Source: Gigaspora margarita (taxonomy: Eukaryota; Glomeromycota; Glomeromycetes; Diversisporales; Gigasporaceae). Taken from it: a stretch of 64,000 nt of DNA. Positions 46,013-56,467 of this stretch are shown here, piece by piece. Made by a program: the position numbers and the translations under genes. A model generated the notes under the pieces. It was not told where the DNA came from, searched no databases, and saw only the letters and a list, made by a program, of their open reading frames with translations. Location of the stretch: assembly GCA_009809945.1 (NCBI GenBank), contig WTPW01000586.1, positions 259,710-323,709 on the forward strand, given 5' to 3'. The stretch's first letter is position 1, and each line of letters opens with the position of its first letter.

Positions 46013-47087
46013 GTGGCACTTGTCATTTAGAGGTAAAGTTCATAGACTACCTGCTGACAAGCTTAGAATTTATCACTCACCGTTAGTAGACCTCTTGCTT
46101 GGCACTATTGAGCAAAGAAGTAGTGGGCACCGATCTAGAGTTTAGTTTGAGATGTATTATTATGCTGAGTGTAACTCCTACCAACTCCTTTACATTTGGT
46201 ACTTTCTTTAGTCATTTTTTCGTTGCCTTTTGGAATTTTCAAAATTTCGCCAAAAAGTGGGAAATCTGGCTTACCTCCTCCAAAAGATCAGCAGTGTTTA
46301 CTTTTTCCAAATTGGGAAAGTGCCTACCAAATTGGATCAAGTCACGAGTGCATTTTGGATTTGTCTGGAACAACCAATGAATGACATGTGCACATATAGA
46401 AACCGAACTGAATTGAAATTTCTTACAACGTATCCTAGTACCGGCGTAGTTTGAGTTTTAGTTTTAGTATGCTACCTTTCTATCACTTCTTCTATAAATG
46501 TAAATATAGTACTTTGGTAGAGCTGTATGCTTTACACTGTCTATATAATTTTTAAAGTAGTTCTTATGAACGATGTCAATTTTATTTTACTTTTCTTTTT
46601 CTTGTTTTGTCTACTCTTATTTTATATTTGTTTTTTGTTGGATTTCGTGTAGGTTTTGTAGTAGTACTCCTTTTATATTTTCTTTTTTTTCTAGAAAAAA
46701 TTTATTCGTATAGGTCTAGATTTAATGTTCCTTGTCCTAGAGGCTAGGTAAGGAGAATTAAGGAAAGGTAGTAATGTTAACAAGCATCTTTGAAACATTG
46801 AGGGAAGAAAGAAGATAGAAAGATATTTATAGCTTGTCGCAAAAAAGGGAAGACCTTTTTGTTTTGGTTTTAAGTAGCTAGATAAAGCTTCCTACTCCTA
46901 TACCAATTTGGTATTCGGGTAGTGCCGCAGGTCGCACTTAGGTATCCATAGTATTTAGGTACTGTCAAGATGGCTGGATGATGCTAAACTTAAGTATTAA
47001 CCGAGCATTATATAGGTACATTTGTAAATGCAAACAGAGTTAATAAAGTATTAGCATGGCTACTTAAGAGTTAAAAAAAATAAATAA
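46013..47087 (+). mobile_element. Retroposon with A-rich tail and 16-bp target duplication
   Basis: AATAAATATATTCAAA occurs exactly on both sides (45997-46012, 47088-47103), and the 3' end is TTAAAAAAAATAAATAAAT. The 1.08 kb body is less AT-rich than the surrounding hAT element. Frames of 60-95 codons overlap at 46099-46450 but none has recognised motifs. No tRNA-like B box is evident at its start. It may be a long SINE or a truncated LINE 3' end; it shares patchy similarity with 1-1000. Confidence 0.75.
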
Positions 47088-47339
47088 ATAAATATATTCA
47101 AATTTTAAAATAAGATCTATAAAACTTTGTACTATTATTATTAATAATATGTTTATTTAAATAAATTAGGTGATTACTAAGTGATCTTAGTATATCCAAT
47201 CTTTAACTTTTATATAAATAAAAAATAATAATTTGAAAAACATGACTTTAAATTACCTGCCAATAAATAATTTCCCAAACTGATTCTGCCAAATCGATAA
47301 CCTGTAATAATCTATAAATTAATATAAGATAATCAAACA

Positions 47340-47583
47340 AATTGAAGAAAGAACGAGAAAGAAAGAGAGAGAGAAAAAGAAAGAGAAAAAGAGAAAAAGA
47401 GCAGAAGAGAGAAAAAGAGAGAGAGAGAAAAAGAGAGGGAGAAAAAAAAAAGAAGAGGAGAGAAAAAAAGGAAGAGAGAGATAAAAATAGTACAAAATGC
47501 TTTTTTTTTTTTTTTTTCCTAAGGCAATTATTTTTGTTTTGTCTTTGTCTATTTTTTTAGCCTACTTTTTTTTGGAATTTTAC

Positions 47584-47610
<27 letters not shown>
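47340..47610 (+). repeat. Purine tract followed by T-rich tract
   Basis: GA-rich runs (47345-47490) then T-runs (47500-47610), close to the right end of the hAT element and retained in its deleted copy (50355-50605). Confidence 0.8.
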
Positions 47611-47615
<5 letters not shown>

Positions 47616-47782
47616 GACTACTACCCGCGGGTGATCTGTAGCAAAATTTTTTTATTACCTAGTGGTCACTTGGGTTATCTGAGTGATCTGTAGCAGAATT
47701 TCTCTATTATTTAGTGTTCACTCAGGTCACCCAGGTGACCCAGGTTGGAATTTTCATGACGGGTCAGAACACTAAATAGTAC

Positions 47783-48567
47783 ATACCTATAGTTTAAGAA
47801 TTGGTTGATCACATGAATGATTGGTTAGATATAAGAAGTATATAATAAAATGATATACATCAGTTAATTTGATCTTAATTTTGAAATCAGATTATCTGTT
47901 ATATTAAAATTGAAGTTATTTTTTAAAATTATATTAAAATTATAATCCTAAAAATCAAATTAGTAGATATCATACATTGCGTATTTATTTTTTCTTTTAA
48001 TTCTGCTTTGTTCTGCTATTTTTACAAGGCAGTTTTCAAAACATTTAATTTAAAGAATAAGTTTAGATTTAAATCTATAATTAATTAGATCAAATTTTTT
48101 GCTAAATAGAGAGAATTTTTCTGCTAATTCAATAATAAATTTTTTTTTATTTGTTGATTTGTTGAGTTCATTTAATATATTCTATTATTTTTTATAAACA
48201 GAATCTCATTATCTATAAAAATATTCTCATTATCTTCATAAACATTGATACTTTTTTCAATTACTTTGTTGTAATTTTATTGCATCCAACTTGGAAGGTT
48301 TTTTAAAAGAACTGAAATATTATTTTTGGCAATATTTTTTTGTTTCATGGAACTTGTTATGAAATAGAGATGTAGTATTTTTCTAATTTGATCAAGAAAT
48401 AGTAATTCAGAAAGTTTCTCATAAAGCTTTAGCGTGAATTTGTATTTACTAAACTTTACAGAATGATTAATAACAAATTTATTTGAATCTAATAAATCAT
48501 TTATTTCTGTTTTAAGTTTTTTATATTTTTGTATAACCTTATTATCTTGAGAAAGTTTGAGTTTTTA
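47783..48567. other. AT-rich spacer, nothing recognised
   Basis: No paired ends or protein-like text seen between the hAT element and the SINE. Confidence 0.5.
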
Positions 48568-48576
48568 ACAATATAA

Positions 48577-49562
48577 AATTTTTTTTTTTATGTCAAAGTT
48601 ACCGCTATAGAGAAAGGCTTTTATTCAAGTAAGTCAGATCACGGGCGCCTCTAGGGGCACCCTGATATTTGTTACATAGACAAGAGTACAACAAGCCACA
48701 CGTACAACTTTTGGTTGTCTAATTTAAGTAGTCCACCCAAAGGTTTTACACTAGTTGCCATATCTGCAACCCAACTAGGGGGTTACCTATTTAAACCCTC
48801 TGATCTATGCTTCTCCTGCTAAATCCTCCTTGTGTCACCAGTACAGTCCTCCGTTATATAAGTTAGTCAAGGCCAGTCCTGGATGCTCGCAGAATCCCTT
48901 TAGGACTAGTTTACTCTTGCGGCGCACTTGGTAGAGCAGTTCCTGTCCCACACAGGTATTATCTACACTTCGGTAACTTACGCTACAGCTTTACCTATAT
49001 ACTTGCAGTCAGGGCTAACTATTAAACTGCTACCGTTACCTACTTTTGCCCTTGTAAGGTTCACTCCAATCCCGATACCCACTACAACCTTCCTATCGGT
49101 GCTTTCTCAGTATCCCCAAACTTCCAAACCAGTTAGCCCAGAAGGGTTGGTCGGCCCGGCTTTAAGTGCCGAATGGACTCCCTCTTCTTAGTACATGCTG
49201 CCAAAACGCATGTCCTTTTCCTCTGGTATGACTCCGGCGACCAGGTTGGTGAACCTCTCTTCTCGAGGGTCTTGTCGTCCGGTTCTCCGGCTCCAGTTTC
49301 CGATACTCCAATTATAGTTAGCACTGTCAAAGATCTTTGCTACTTCCTCACTCAGAACTTCCAAACGGGTATCCATTTTTCGATCCTTGGATTTTGTGCG
49401 CCCGATGGCTCTCATTCAAGATGGTGTACCAAAGGACCAATGAGGAGAAATGGTACCATAATACAGGCCTATTTTCCAAACTGTCGCCAGTGGGATTTGA
49501 ACTCTAGACCTGCCGCTTGGGGTGACAACTTACCAACTTCTCTAAATCGCCACACCTCTTCG
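48577..49562 (-). mobile_element. Long tRNA-headed SINE, copy 1 (minus)
   Basis: Read on the minus strand from 49562, the head GAGGTGTGGCGATTTAGAGA then AGTTGGTAAG holds an A-box-like segment, and GAGTTCAAATCCCACTGG (49484-49501) is a clear B box, the internal polymerase III promoter of tRNA-derived SINEs. The 3' end is TTTGACAT then a poly-A run (48577-48590). ACAATATAA flanks it (48568-48576, 49563-49571). It is nearly collinear with the copy at 60427-61417. About 1 kb is long for a SINE. A frame starting MDTRLEVLSEEVAKIFDSAN (from about 49374) is open for 62 codons here and closed by a TAG in the other copy. Confidence 0.8.
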
Positions 49563-49571
49563 ACAATATAA

Positions 49572-50057
49572 TAATATAAGATTAATGATATGAAAAAACT
49601 TATCATATAGTTGTGCATCAGTGTTTGCTTATCTGTTTTATGCAACTGTTTAAACAATTGTTTGAATATCTTTGAATTTAGCGTAGTTTAAATTTTGATT
49701 TCTTTTTGTTTCAAGGCATTTATACTATTCTGAAACAGATTTTTGATAATGCCTTCTATCTTTTTTGTTTAATTTTCTAACTTCTTCTTCAGAATGGAAT
49801 TTAACCATTTTATTGTCTAAAGCGTAGTGAAGAACTTTATATAGTTATATAACGTTATACAAAAGTTACATTTTTGATATATCAAATAATAGGAATATTA
49901 AAAATATAACTTCTGTATTTGGTGTCTGTTTGTATGTATATAATAGTTACCTTTTTGATATATTGTATTATTTTAATTTGTATCGTATCAAAAAAATGAA
50001 ATTAGATCTTAGTTGTTATTGCACTTTAGACACAAAATGCTGTGCATTAACCTAGTA
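49572..50057. other. AT-rich spacer, nothing recognised
   Basis: No features beyond AT-rich sequence between the SINE and the hAT-derived element. Confidence 0.5.
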
Positions 50058-50824
50058 TAGTGTTCTGACTTGGGTAAGTATCACCTGGGTTACTCATAGG
50101 TGAGCGGGTGACCTAGGTTGAATTATAGCCCACCTAGATGATCAACTTGTGGATCACCCACATGGGTGATCCATATGGGTTGGTTATAATAGATAATGTT
50201 TTGTTTCATATAACTTATTTTAGCTATGTATTCATTGTTTCTAGTTTCACTTGTATATCTTATATTATCTGATAACAAATAACTTTCCAAACTGATTCTG
50301 CCAAATCAATAATCTGTAATAATCTATAAATTAATTTAAGTTGATTAAACAAATTGAAGAGAGAAAGAAAAAAAGAGAGAAAGAGAAAGAGAGAGAGAGA
50401 AAGAAAAAGAAAAGAAGAGAAAAAGAAAGAGAGGAAGAGAAAAAGAAAAAGAGAAAGAAAGAAAGGGAGAAAGAAAAAAGGGAGAAAAGAGTAAAAATAG
50501 TATAAACCAGCTTTTTTTTTCTAATCTATTTTTTTTTAATTTGTTATTCTTTTTTTTTAATCTACTTTTTTGAAATTTTACTTTTTGTTTTTTTTTTTTT
50601 AGAATTAGACCATTCACTTGTAGGTGACCCATAGCAAAATTTTTTATTATCTAGTATTCACTGAGTAACCTATAGCAAAATTTTTTATTACTTAGTATTC
50701 ACCTGGGTCACCTGGGTAACTTATAGCAGAATTTTTTTTTATTATCTAGTGTTTATCTGGGTCATCTGGGTGACCCACTTGTGGCTAACCTAGGTTGAGA
50801 TTTTTGTAACAGGTCAGAATACTA
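50058..50824 (+). mobile_element. Internally deleted hAT derivative
   Basis: The left 215 bp match the left end of the hAT element at 42134 and the right 540 bp match its right end from about 47262, including the purine tract and GGTGACCC repeats. The junction is near 50269-50280 (CTTATATTAT joined to CTGATAACAAATAA). The ends are TAGTGTTCTGAC(T/C); the flanks ACCTAGTA (50050-50057) and ATCTAGTA (50825-50832) are an 8-bp duplication with one C-to-T change. The 767-bp element lacks the transposase. Confidence 0.9.
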
Positions 50825-51104
50825 ATCTAGTATTTAGATATTAAAAAAAAACAAAGACTTTTTATAATTTTCAATTTTGTAACTGAGTTAAAATTTATTT
50901 ATATTCTTTAATATATTTAAGGTTTAGTTAAAAAAATTTTTATTTATATTATTTAATATAACAGAAATACATAGATTTCTTCTTGAATTTATTTAAAAGG
51001 ATTAAACAACATTTTGTTATTAAAGCCTACTTTACTAATATGAAAAATAATTTTTTTTTGTTTACTACAGTTTGAACAACCTAGTCCCAACAAATAAAAT
51101 TTTC

Positions 51105-51260
51105 TAGTGGCCAAATCTGAAATTTATATAACGCGGCCAAATTTAATATTGTTATTATATATAGCCAAATTTGATATTTTCATTATATGCGGCCAAATTT
51201 GATATTTTTATTATATATGTCCAAATTTAATACTTTTATTATATATAGCCAAATTAGTGT
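51105..51260 (+). repeat. Minisatellite, GGCCAAATTTGATATTTTTA units, about 32 bp
   Basis: Five units of (G/A)GCCAAATTTGATATTTT(T/C)ATTATATAT(A/G). Confidence 0.8.
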
Positions 51261-51635
51261 AACAAATCCAGATTTATTCAGATTGGAACCAGTTTTAAAT
51301 GATTGACAATATGCTACTTTAATTGATAGTCCACCAGTTAATCAGAGATTGTCTATAGTGTAACATGATGCAAATCATATGAATTTACTATAGTGTGAAT
51401 ATGGTATGTATACATATAAAAATATTTTTTTTACTAAGTTAACGACACATACCAACTAATTGAAAGTTGTAGAGCTTATCAAGATGCATCTAACAGTGGT
51501 TAGAACATCTAAACTGGCTTTGTGAATAGTGAGATATCATTAAAAAATGATCGGATAACTATATAAAATCTCTATTGTTTATATAGAGATTTTATTTAGT
51601 TATCCAATAGTTTTTTGACTATATCTCAACATTTA

Positions 51636-52937
51636 TAGTGGGGGACATATTATTATGAACACTTTTTGGGCAGCTGTCACTCAAAATCAGGTAAGTAAAC
51701 ATAGCACAAAATTTATATCACGTGACCACTCGATCTCACGGTACAACATACTAAAATTTTATATGATTTCATTACATCGTGCAGAAATGATGCAAAAAAT
51801 TTTAAAAATTTGATTTTTTTATTTGTACGAAAGCCAAAATTTTGCATTTTCTATTTTTTTTTTTTCATATTTTTATATAAAAAAAATCAAATTATATTAT
51901 AATATTTGATGGGTCTGCCCCCAATTTCTATACAAGCATCAACCTGATTGGGGATGCTGGCGACAGTCTGTGGCAAAGTTCTGGTGGTGTTTCATACCAT
52001 GATTTTTTACAAGAGCATCCGGCTCTATGATATTACTAATGCCCATTTTTCATTTTATTCGTATTGGGTGAACCCAGAAAATGACGTATATAGGTCTCAT
52101 CCAGCCACAACACACTACTCCTGATGTTCAAGTGCCCATTTATACCTTTTTTCCATATTCTCAGTCATGATAAAAGGCTTTGGGGGCGACACAAGAGGAT
52201 GAGCCCAAACTGTGCAAAGCATGGCACATAGTACTCTCAGAAATTGTTTTTTTGCTTGACAATTGTATAGATTGGTTATTTGTGTAAGACTGAGACAGCG
52301 GTTGCCATTTGTGACTAAGCCTTTAAGGTTTTCAAGATCCAAAATTGTTAGTTTTTGGTCAACCAGTCCTTTTTTTTGAATTTTTGTACCTGACTCATGG
52401 TACTGCTTTATGACGTTCCCCACAGAACTTTTACTACAACCAACCAAAGCTGCAATTGTTCGAAATGAATTACCTTTTTGGTGTCCATAAATTATGGCTC
52501 CTCACTGACTTTCTGTTAAATCTTTCTTCACACCCATTTTTTGTGGGAAAAAAAATTAAGATGCACATTTGTTTTTTTTTTATGCTGATTGGTCATACTA
52601 ATATACTTTTTTTTATATCACATAATGTGACCTGGTGTCATACTACATTTGAGTGAAATTTGAACTGATTTGAGCAAAAAATCGATTTTTTGTAAATTTT
52701 TTTTTAAAAAAAAAAATTTCAAAAAATTCTGAAAATCAATTTTTGAACAAACCCAAAAATGCTACTTTTACTAACTTTTGCATAACACTAGCGCAATCTA
52801 ATAAAATTGCACCAAATTTTAGTATGTTGTATTGTTAGATCAGCTGGTTATGTGATATAAATTTCGTGCTATATTTACTTACACAATTTTGAGCAATAGC
52901 TGCCCAAAAAGTGTCCATAATAATATATCCCCCACTG
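51636..52937 (-). mobile_element. Tc1/mariner-like element with long TIRs, defective
   Basis: The ends are TAGTGGGGGACATATTATTA and, on the reverse strand, CAGTGGGGGATATATTATTA. Similarity continues for well over 100 bp (TGGGCAGCT, GTAAGTAAA(C/T)ATAGCAC), so the TIRs are long. TA flanks both sides (51634-51635, 52938-52939). It encloses a transposase pseudogene on the minus strand. Confidence 0.85.
51900..52537 (-). pseudogene. Tc1-type transposase, internally deleted
   Basis: Reading from 52537, MGVKKDLTESQ is followed by a TGA, then GAIIYGHQKGNSFRTIAALV and GCSKSSVGNVIKQYHESG, the two helix-turn-helix units of Tc1 transposases. KPFIMTENMEKRYKWALEHQ (52115-52175) precedes, in another frame, VLWLDETYIRHFLGS (about 52050-52100), which holds the first catalytic Asp in the WxDET motif. 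The frame then jumps to PNQVDACIEIGGRPIKY (about 51905-51960), the family's C-terminus. The block carrying the second Asp and the final Asp/Glu is absent. Total remaining length is about 210 codons against roughly 340 for the family. It is dead by deletion and by stops. Confidence 0.78.
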
Positions 52938-53187
52938 TACTAGGCCAATTTGGATGAAGTAACTATTGTTAGATGCATTTCAATGAGCTCTACAACTTTC
53001 AATTAGTGGGCATATGTTGTTAACTTAGTAAAAATATTTATATATATATGCATGCCATATTCAAACTATAGTGACTATTAATTAATATCGCAGATTATAA
53101 TTTAAAATAAAATTTACTTTTTCTATTCAACCTTCTAACCTTCTAAAACCCACTTATGCTTATTTAATATATTCTACTCTAAAACTA

Positions 53188-53212
53188 ACCTCTAACTCTA
53201 ACCCTAACCCTA
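53188..53212 (+). repeat. Interstitial telomere-like CCCTAA repeat
   Basis: CTAACTCTAACCCTAACCCT then AAA: about two perfect and two imperfect CCCTAA units. The same motif occurs at 62904-62935 in the opposite strand sense. Confidence 0.6.
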
Positions 53213-53309
53213 AAAAATGCACTCCAAAAAAATTTATTTTTTGAGATTTTATACTATAATTTCATTTTAATCTGAATTTCATTATAATCTGTCATAATTA
53301 ATAGCATAC

Positions 53310-53590
53310 AAAAGTGGCCAAGTTTCATATATATATGGCAGCCAAATTTAGTAGCCAAATTAGTAGATATATGGTAGCCAAATTTAGTAATATAGTATAG
53401 CCAAATTTAGTATATATAGGGCAGCCAAATTTACTATATATAGAGTGGCCAAATATATAAGGTAGCCAAATTGTTTGTTTTAATAATATATATAGGGTGG
53501 CCAAATTTAGTATATATAAGGTGGCCAAATTGCTTGTTTTAATAATATATATAGGGTGGCCAAATTTCATATTTAATTATAAAAATACTA
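53310..53590 (+). repeat. Minisatellite, GTGGCCAAATTTAGTATATA units
   Basis: About ten units of 20-45 bp based on (G/C)(A/T)GCCAAATTTAGTATATATAGG; a longer unit including TTGTTTTAATAATATATATA occurs twice. Confidence 0.85.
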
Positions 53591-53810
53591 TAACTTCAAC
53601 CTACTATAACTTTTTTATAAATAGATTTAAAAAAATTAAAAACTATGGAAGTGTTTAGCTTGTTTTAATTTAACATTTTAAGATAGTATTTTTTGGTTAC
53701 TATTTTTTTTAAAGAAGGATTAGCAATTTGAATACTATCAATTTTATTTGTCGGGACTAGGTTGTTTGCACTATAGTTTAAATGCTTTTTTAGAAATACT
53801 ATTACTACTA

Positions 53811-54066
53811 GGGTTCCTCAAAGTTGAATCAAATTGAATATTAGGCATATTTGAATTTGATCTAATCGAATAAGCTCTTGATTTGAATTTGATTTGATCA
53901 AATTAAATCAAATCAAATTTATTTGTAATTTTTATTAAATATTTTCAAATTGAATCGAATCTTTTGTTAATTTGAATCTGATTTGATTTGAAATTTCTGT
54001 ATTTGAATTTGATTTAAGATCGAATATTTGATCAAATCAAATCAAATCAAATTGTGGAACCCTAAT
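53811..54066. mobile_element. Small TIR element rich in AAATCAAATT repeats
   Basis: The ends AGGGTTCCTCAAA and AGGGTTCCACAAT (reverse strand) enclose 250 bp of TTTGATTTGAATTTGATC-like repeats that can fold back. No certain target duplication. It resembles a hAT-type MITE by its end but that is tentative. Confidence 0.6.
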
Positions 54067-54221
54067 TACTATTCACTAAGAATAAAATATTAAGTGAATC
54101 TTTATAGAATGCATTGTATTGATTATATGCTTATTGACAAAAGACAAAGAAAAAGTTATGTTTCAGAAGTGTCTTTAATACAATTTGGTTTTAATGAATA
54201 TATCTTCATTAAATGAAACAT

Positions 54222-55990
54222 CAGTGAATTATATATATGTAATCTTATATAAGATATTACGGCCCGTAATATGATAAAAATCTTACGTTTGATACGATGT
54301 CTTACGTAATATATTACGTCAGATTACGGTAATATTATGGTTATTATTTCGAAATATTTCAAAATATACCAAATAAAAAAATGCAAATTACCTCTCCCAT
54401 ACAGGGGTCGCGTACTCATGCAGATCAATAAACTAATGCGCACAGGAGGTAACATTTTGATATTTTCGCATTGTTTCGCAATATTTTGGATCATTTCGCA
54501 TTGTTTCGCAATATTTGGCAAATTTTCGCAAATTTTCAAAATTTTTTAAAAAATAAATATACGATATACATCTTCACATAATCATGCTTTTTTACAGGTT
54601 TTCGCTTTATTTTGCACGGTTTCGCAATTTAATATAAAATTTTATATTTTTTTATTTATTATTATATTTTAATTATATTTAAAAATTTTTAAACAATATT
54701 ACATATTTTATTATATATTATATTTTAAATATTATACATTCTTTACAGTATTATTTTTACATTATTACATATTATTTTAAATNCTTTCGCACTTNNTCGC
54801 ATNTAATTCTATTACTATATACAAAAAACTAGCCCTATACACTTATTTTTGCTCACCCCATAGTTAGCTATTATCTTCGCTTCTTGTTTTCTATCGTCTT
54901 CGCTTTGACTACTTCTTTTGTTTTGACTATAACGACGTTTCGCTCTCTTTTCAAAATATTCTTGCAAAGGCCTGAGAAAGTGCCAGGAAAGTCGCAAAGT
55001 GTCGAAGAAGTCAGGAATAAATAAAATAAAATAAAAATTAAAAAAATAAGTAAAAAAAATAAATGAAAAAACAAAAAGTCTAATAAAAAAAATAAACAAA
55101 GTCCCAAATCTTCATTTTTCTGAAATAAGAGTTCGCGTTCTTGCAAATTTTGAAATTGCAAAAGCTTCTTGCAAAATACCAAAAAAGTCGCGAAGTGCCG
55201 AAAAAGTCCGGGTTGGTTTTCTTGCAAAGTGCCAGGAAGTAAGGGTTCTGTTCTTGCAAAGTGCCGAAATGAAATAAATTAATAAAAAAAATTTTAAAAA
55301 TAAACCAAAAAAAAACAAAAACAAAAAACACGAAACGAAAAAATAAATGAAGTGAAGCCTTGCAAGAACTTGCAAAAACTTGTGAAGACTTGCGAAAACT
55401 TGTGAAAACTTGACCATTTCTCCAAAAAAGCGTTCTTGAAAATTTAGAAATTGCTGGGGGTGTGTTCTTGAATGTGTCAGAAGTCGTAGTTGGCATGCGC
55501 AAGGTTTCGAAAAGTGTTTGTTTTTCTTGTAAAGTGCCGAAATAAAAATAAAATAAAAAAATTAAAAAATAAATAAATAAAAAAAAATGAAAAAAACAAA
55601 TGAAAACAAAAAATGAAACGAAAAGGAATGAAAAGGAATGAAAATAAAAAAGCGAAAAAAATTAATTATAAACAAAAGATCTAATCTGATCTTGTAGTAC
55701 AGAATTTGAACATCATCGAACTATTTCGAACTATTTCGAAAAATCAGTCTAATGCGCGATCCAGGTTACAGATCTACTGATCCAGCTTGGTTTCCTAGTC
55801 CTAAAATATTTTGAAAGGGTTCAAAATAATTCGTAATACATTTTGAAAGGGTTCAAAATATTTCAAAACATATTTCGAAATATTTCGAAAGATTGATATT
55901 TTGAAATATTTTGAAATATATTACGTAATATTTTGCTTATATTATGGTTCGTAAGACCTTACGTAAGATTACGCTATTATAAATTTGCTG
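54222..55990 (-). mobile_element. ATCAG-ended TIR element, copy 3 (minus)
   Basis: The left end CAGTGAATTATATATATGTA then ATCTTATATAAG and the right end (reverse strand) CAGCAAATTTATAATAGCGT then AATCTTACGTAAG are the two end types seen in copy 2, in opposite order, so it is inverted. Internal blocks follow the family order. 1.77 kb, three ambiguous bases (54783-54803), no coding capacity. Confidence 0.68.
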
Positions 55991-56160
55991 ATGAAGTTGT
56001 AGTAAAAAGACTTTTTTTTAAAAAGAGATGAATGCATTCCAAAATTTTATTACTGCCTTAAAGAAAAAAAAGAAACTTTCAAATTATAGATATATAGTTA
56101 ACAACTATATGAACTTCTGTGACATTGAGACTAATTACCTATTAACTAAACAATTACTGG
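55991..56160. other. AT-rich spacer
   Basis: A short flank between two elements; nothing recognised. Confidence 0.5.
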
Positions 56161-56459
56161 AGGACCCCGGGCATCTTTCATATAGGTCATAACTGGATTT
56201 TGGCCAATTTTGACCTAATTTGCTGAAAATGTCAAAACCTATTTACTTAAATAACTTCTGATCCAGTAATCAGAATTGAATGAACTTTTTTTGTTAGATG
56301 CGCCTCACTGAGAGCTTCATTTTAAAAAAAAGTTCATTCAAATTGGACCACTGGATGCCAAGATAATTGCCAAAAACTGTTTTTTTTTGCTTTTCAAATT
56401 TTGGGGGTTTTTGCTAAAATGCATAACGTATGATCTCTGTACTATATGTCCGGGGTCCT
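56161..56459. mobile_element. hAT-like MITE, AGGACCCCGGGCATC ends
   Basis: The ends AGGACCCCGGGCAT and AGGACCCCGGACAT (reverse strand) are flanked by a perfect 8-bp duplication ATTACTGG (56153-56160, 56460-56467). At 299 bp it is the smallest intact member of the family that also includes 4589-9235 and 34326-38816. Its middle holds an imperfect foldback (56290-56345). Confidence 0.9.
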
Positions 56460-56467
56460 ATTACTGG

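Larger units (their letters stand above)
42134..47774 (+). mobile_element. hAT transposon, full length, defective
   Basis: The ends are TAGTGTTCTGACC on the left and TAGTGTTCTGACCC on the reverse strand of the right. The flanks TATAGTAC (42126-42133) and AATAGTAC (47775-47782) are an 8-bp duplication with one change. Subterminal regions (42150-42330, 47615-47760) are dense in GGTCACC, GGGTAACC and GTGACCC repeats, the usual arrangement of hAT transposase sites. The interior holds a three-unit 310-bp tandem repeat, a hAT-like MITE, the transposase pseudogene (43744-45991) and a retroposon (46013-47087). A deleted derivative is at 50058-50824. Confidence 0.88.
51391..53082. repeat. Foldback (about 390 bp) split by a Tc1-like element
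   Basis: Left-arm blocks ACTATAGTGTGAATATGG, ACTAAGTTAACGACA and AATTGAAAGTTGTAGAGCTT recur inverted at 52945-53082. A smaller hairpin (51535-51625; AGATTTTAT pairs about TTGTTTATATAG) forms the centre, next to the insertion site of the Tc1-like element. Confidence 0.7.
51070..53770. mobile_element. TIR element with GGCCAAATTT minisatellites near both ends
   Basis: The inverted ends read CAACCTAGTCCCAACAAATA then AAATT (left) and CAACCTAGTCCCGACAAATA then AAATT (right, reverse strand). Inside each end lies a minisatellite built on GGCCAAATTT (51105-51260 and, more expanded, 53310-53590). The centre is a foldback that holds a Tc1-like element. No gene of its own is visible; frames in 53325-53570 are translations of the minisatellite. 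Confidence 0.65.

Noticed and set aside
42134..47774. Long terminal repeats at the ends of the hAT region
   Set aside because: Ends are inverted, not direct, and are flanked by 8-bp duplications; the direct repeats inside are the 310-bp tandem units.
50345..50632. 95-codon minus-strand frame and the Lys/Arg/Glu frame at 47342-47560
   Set aside because: Purine-tract low complexity inside the hAT element and its deleted copy.
53325..53570. 81-codon minus frame with repeated LATLYI motifs as a repeat protein
   Set aside because: Exact translation of the GGCCAAATTT minisatellite; no conservation outside the array.
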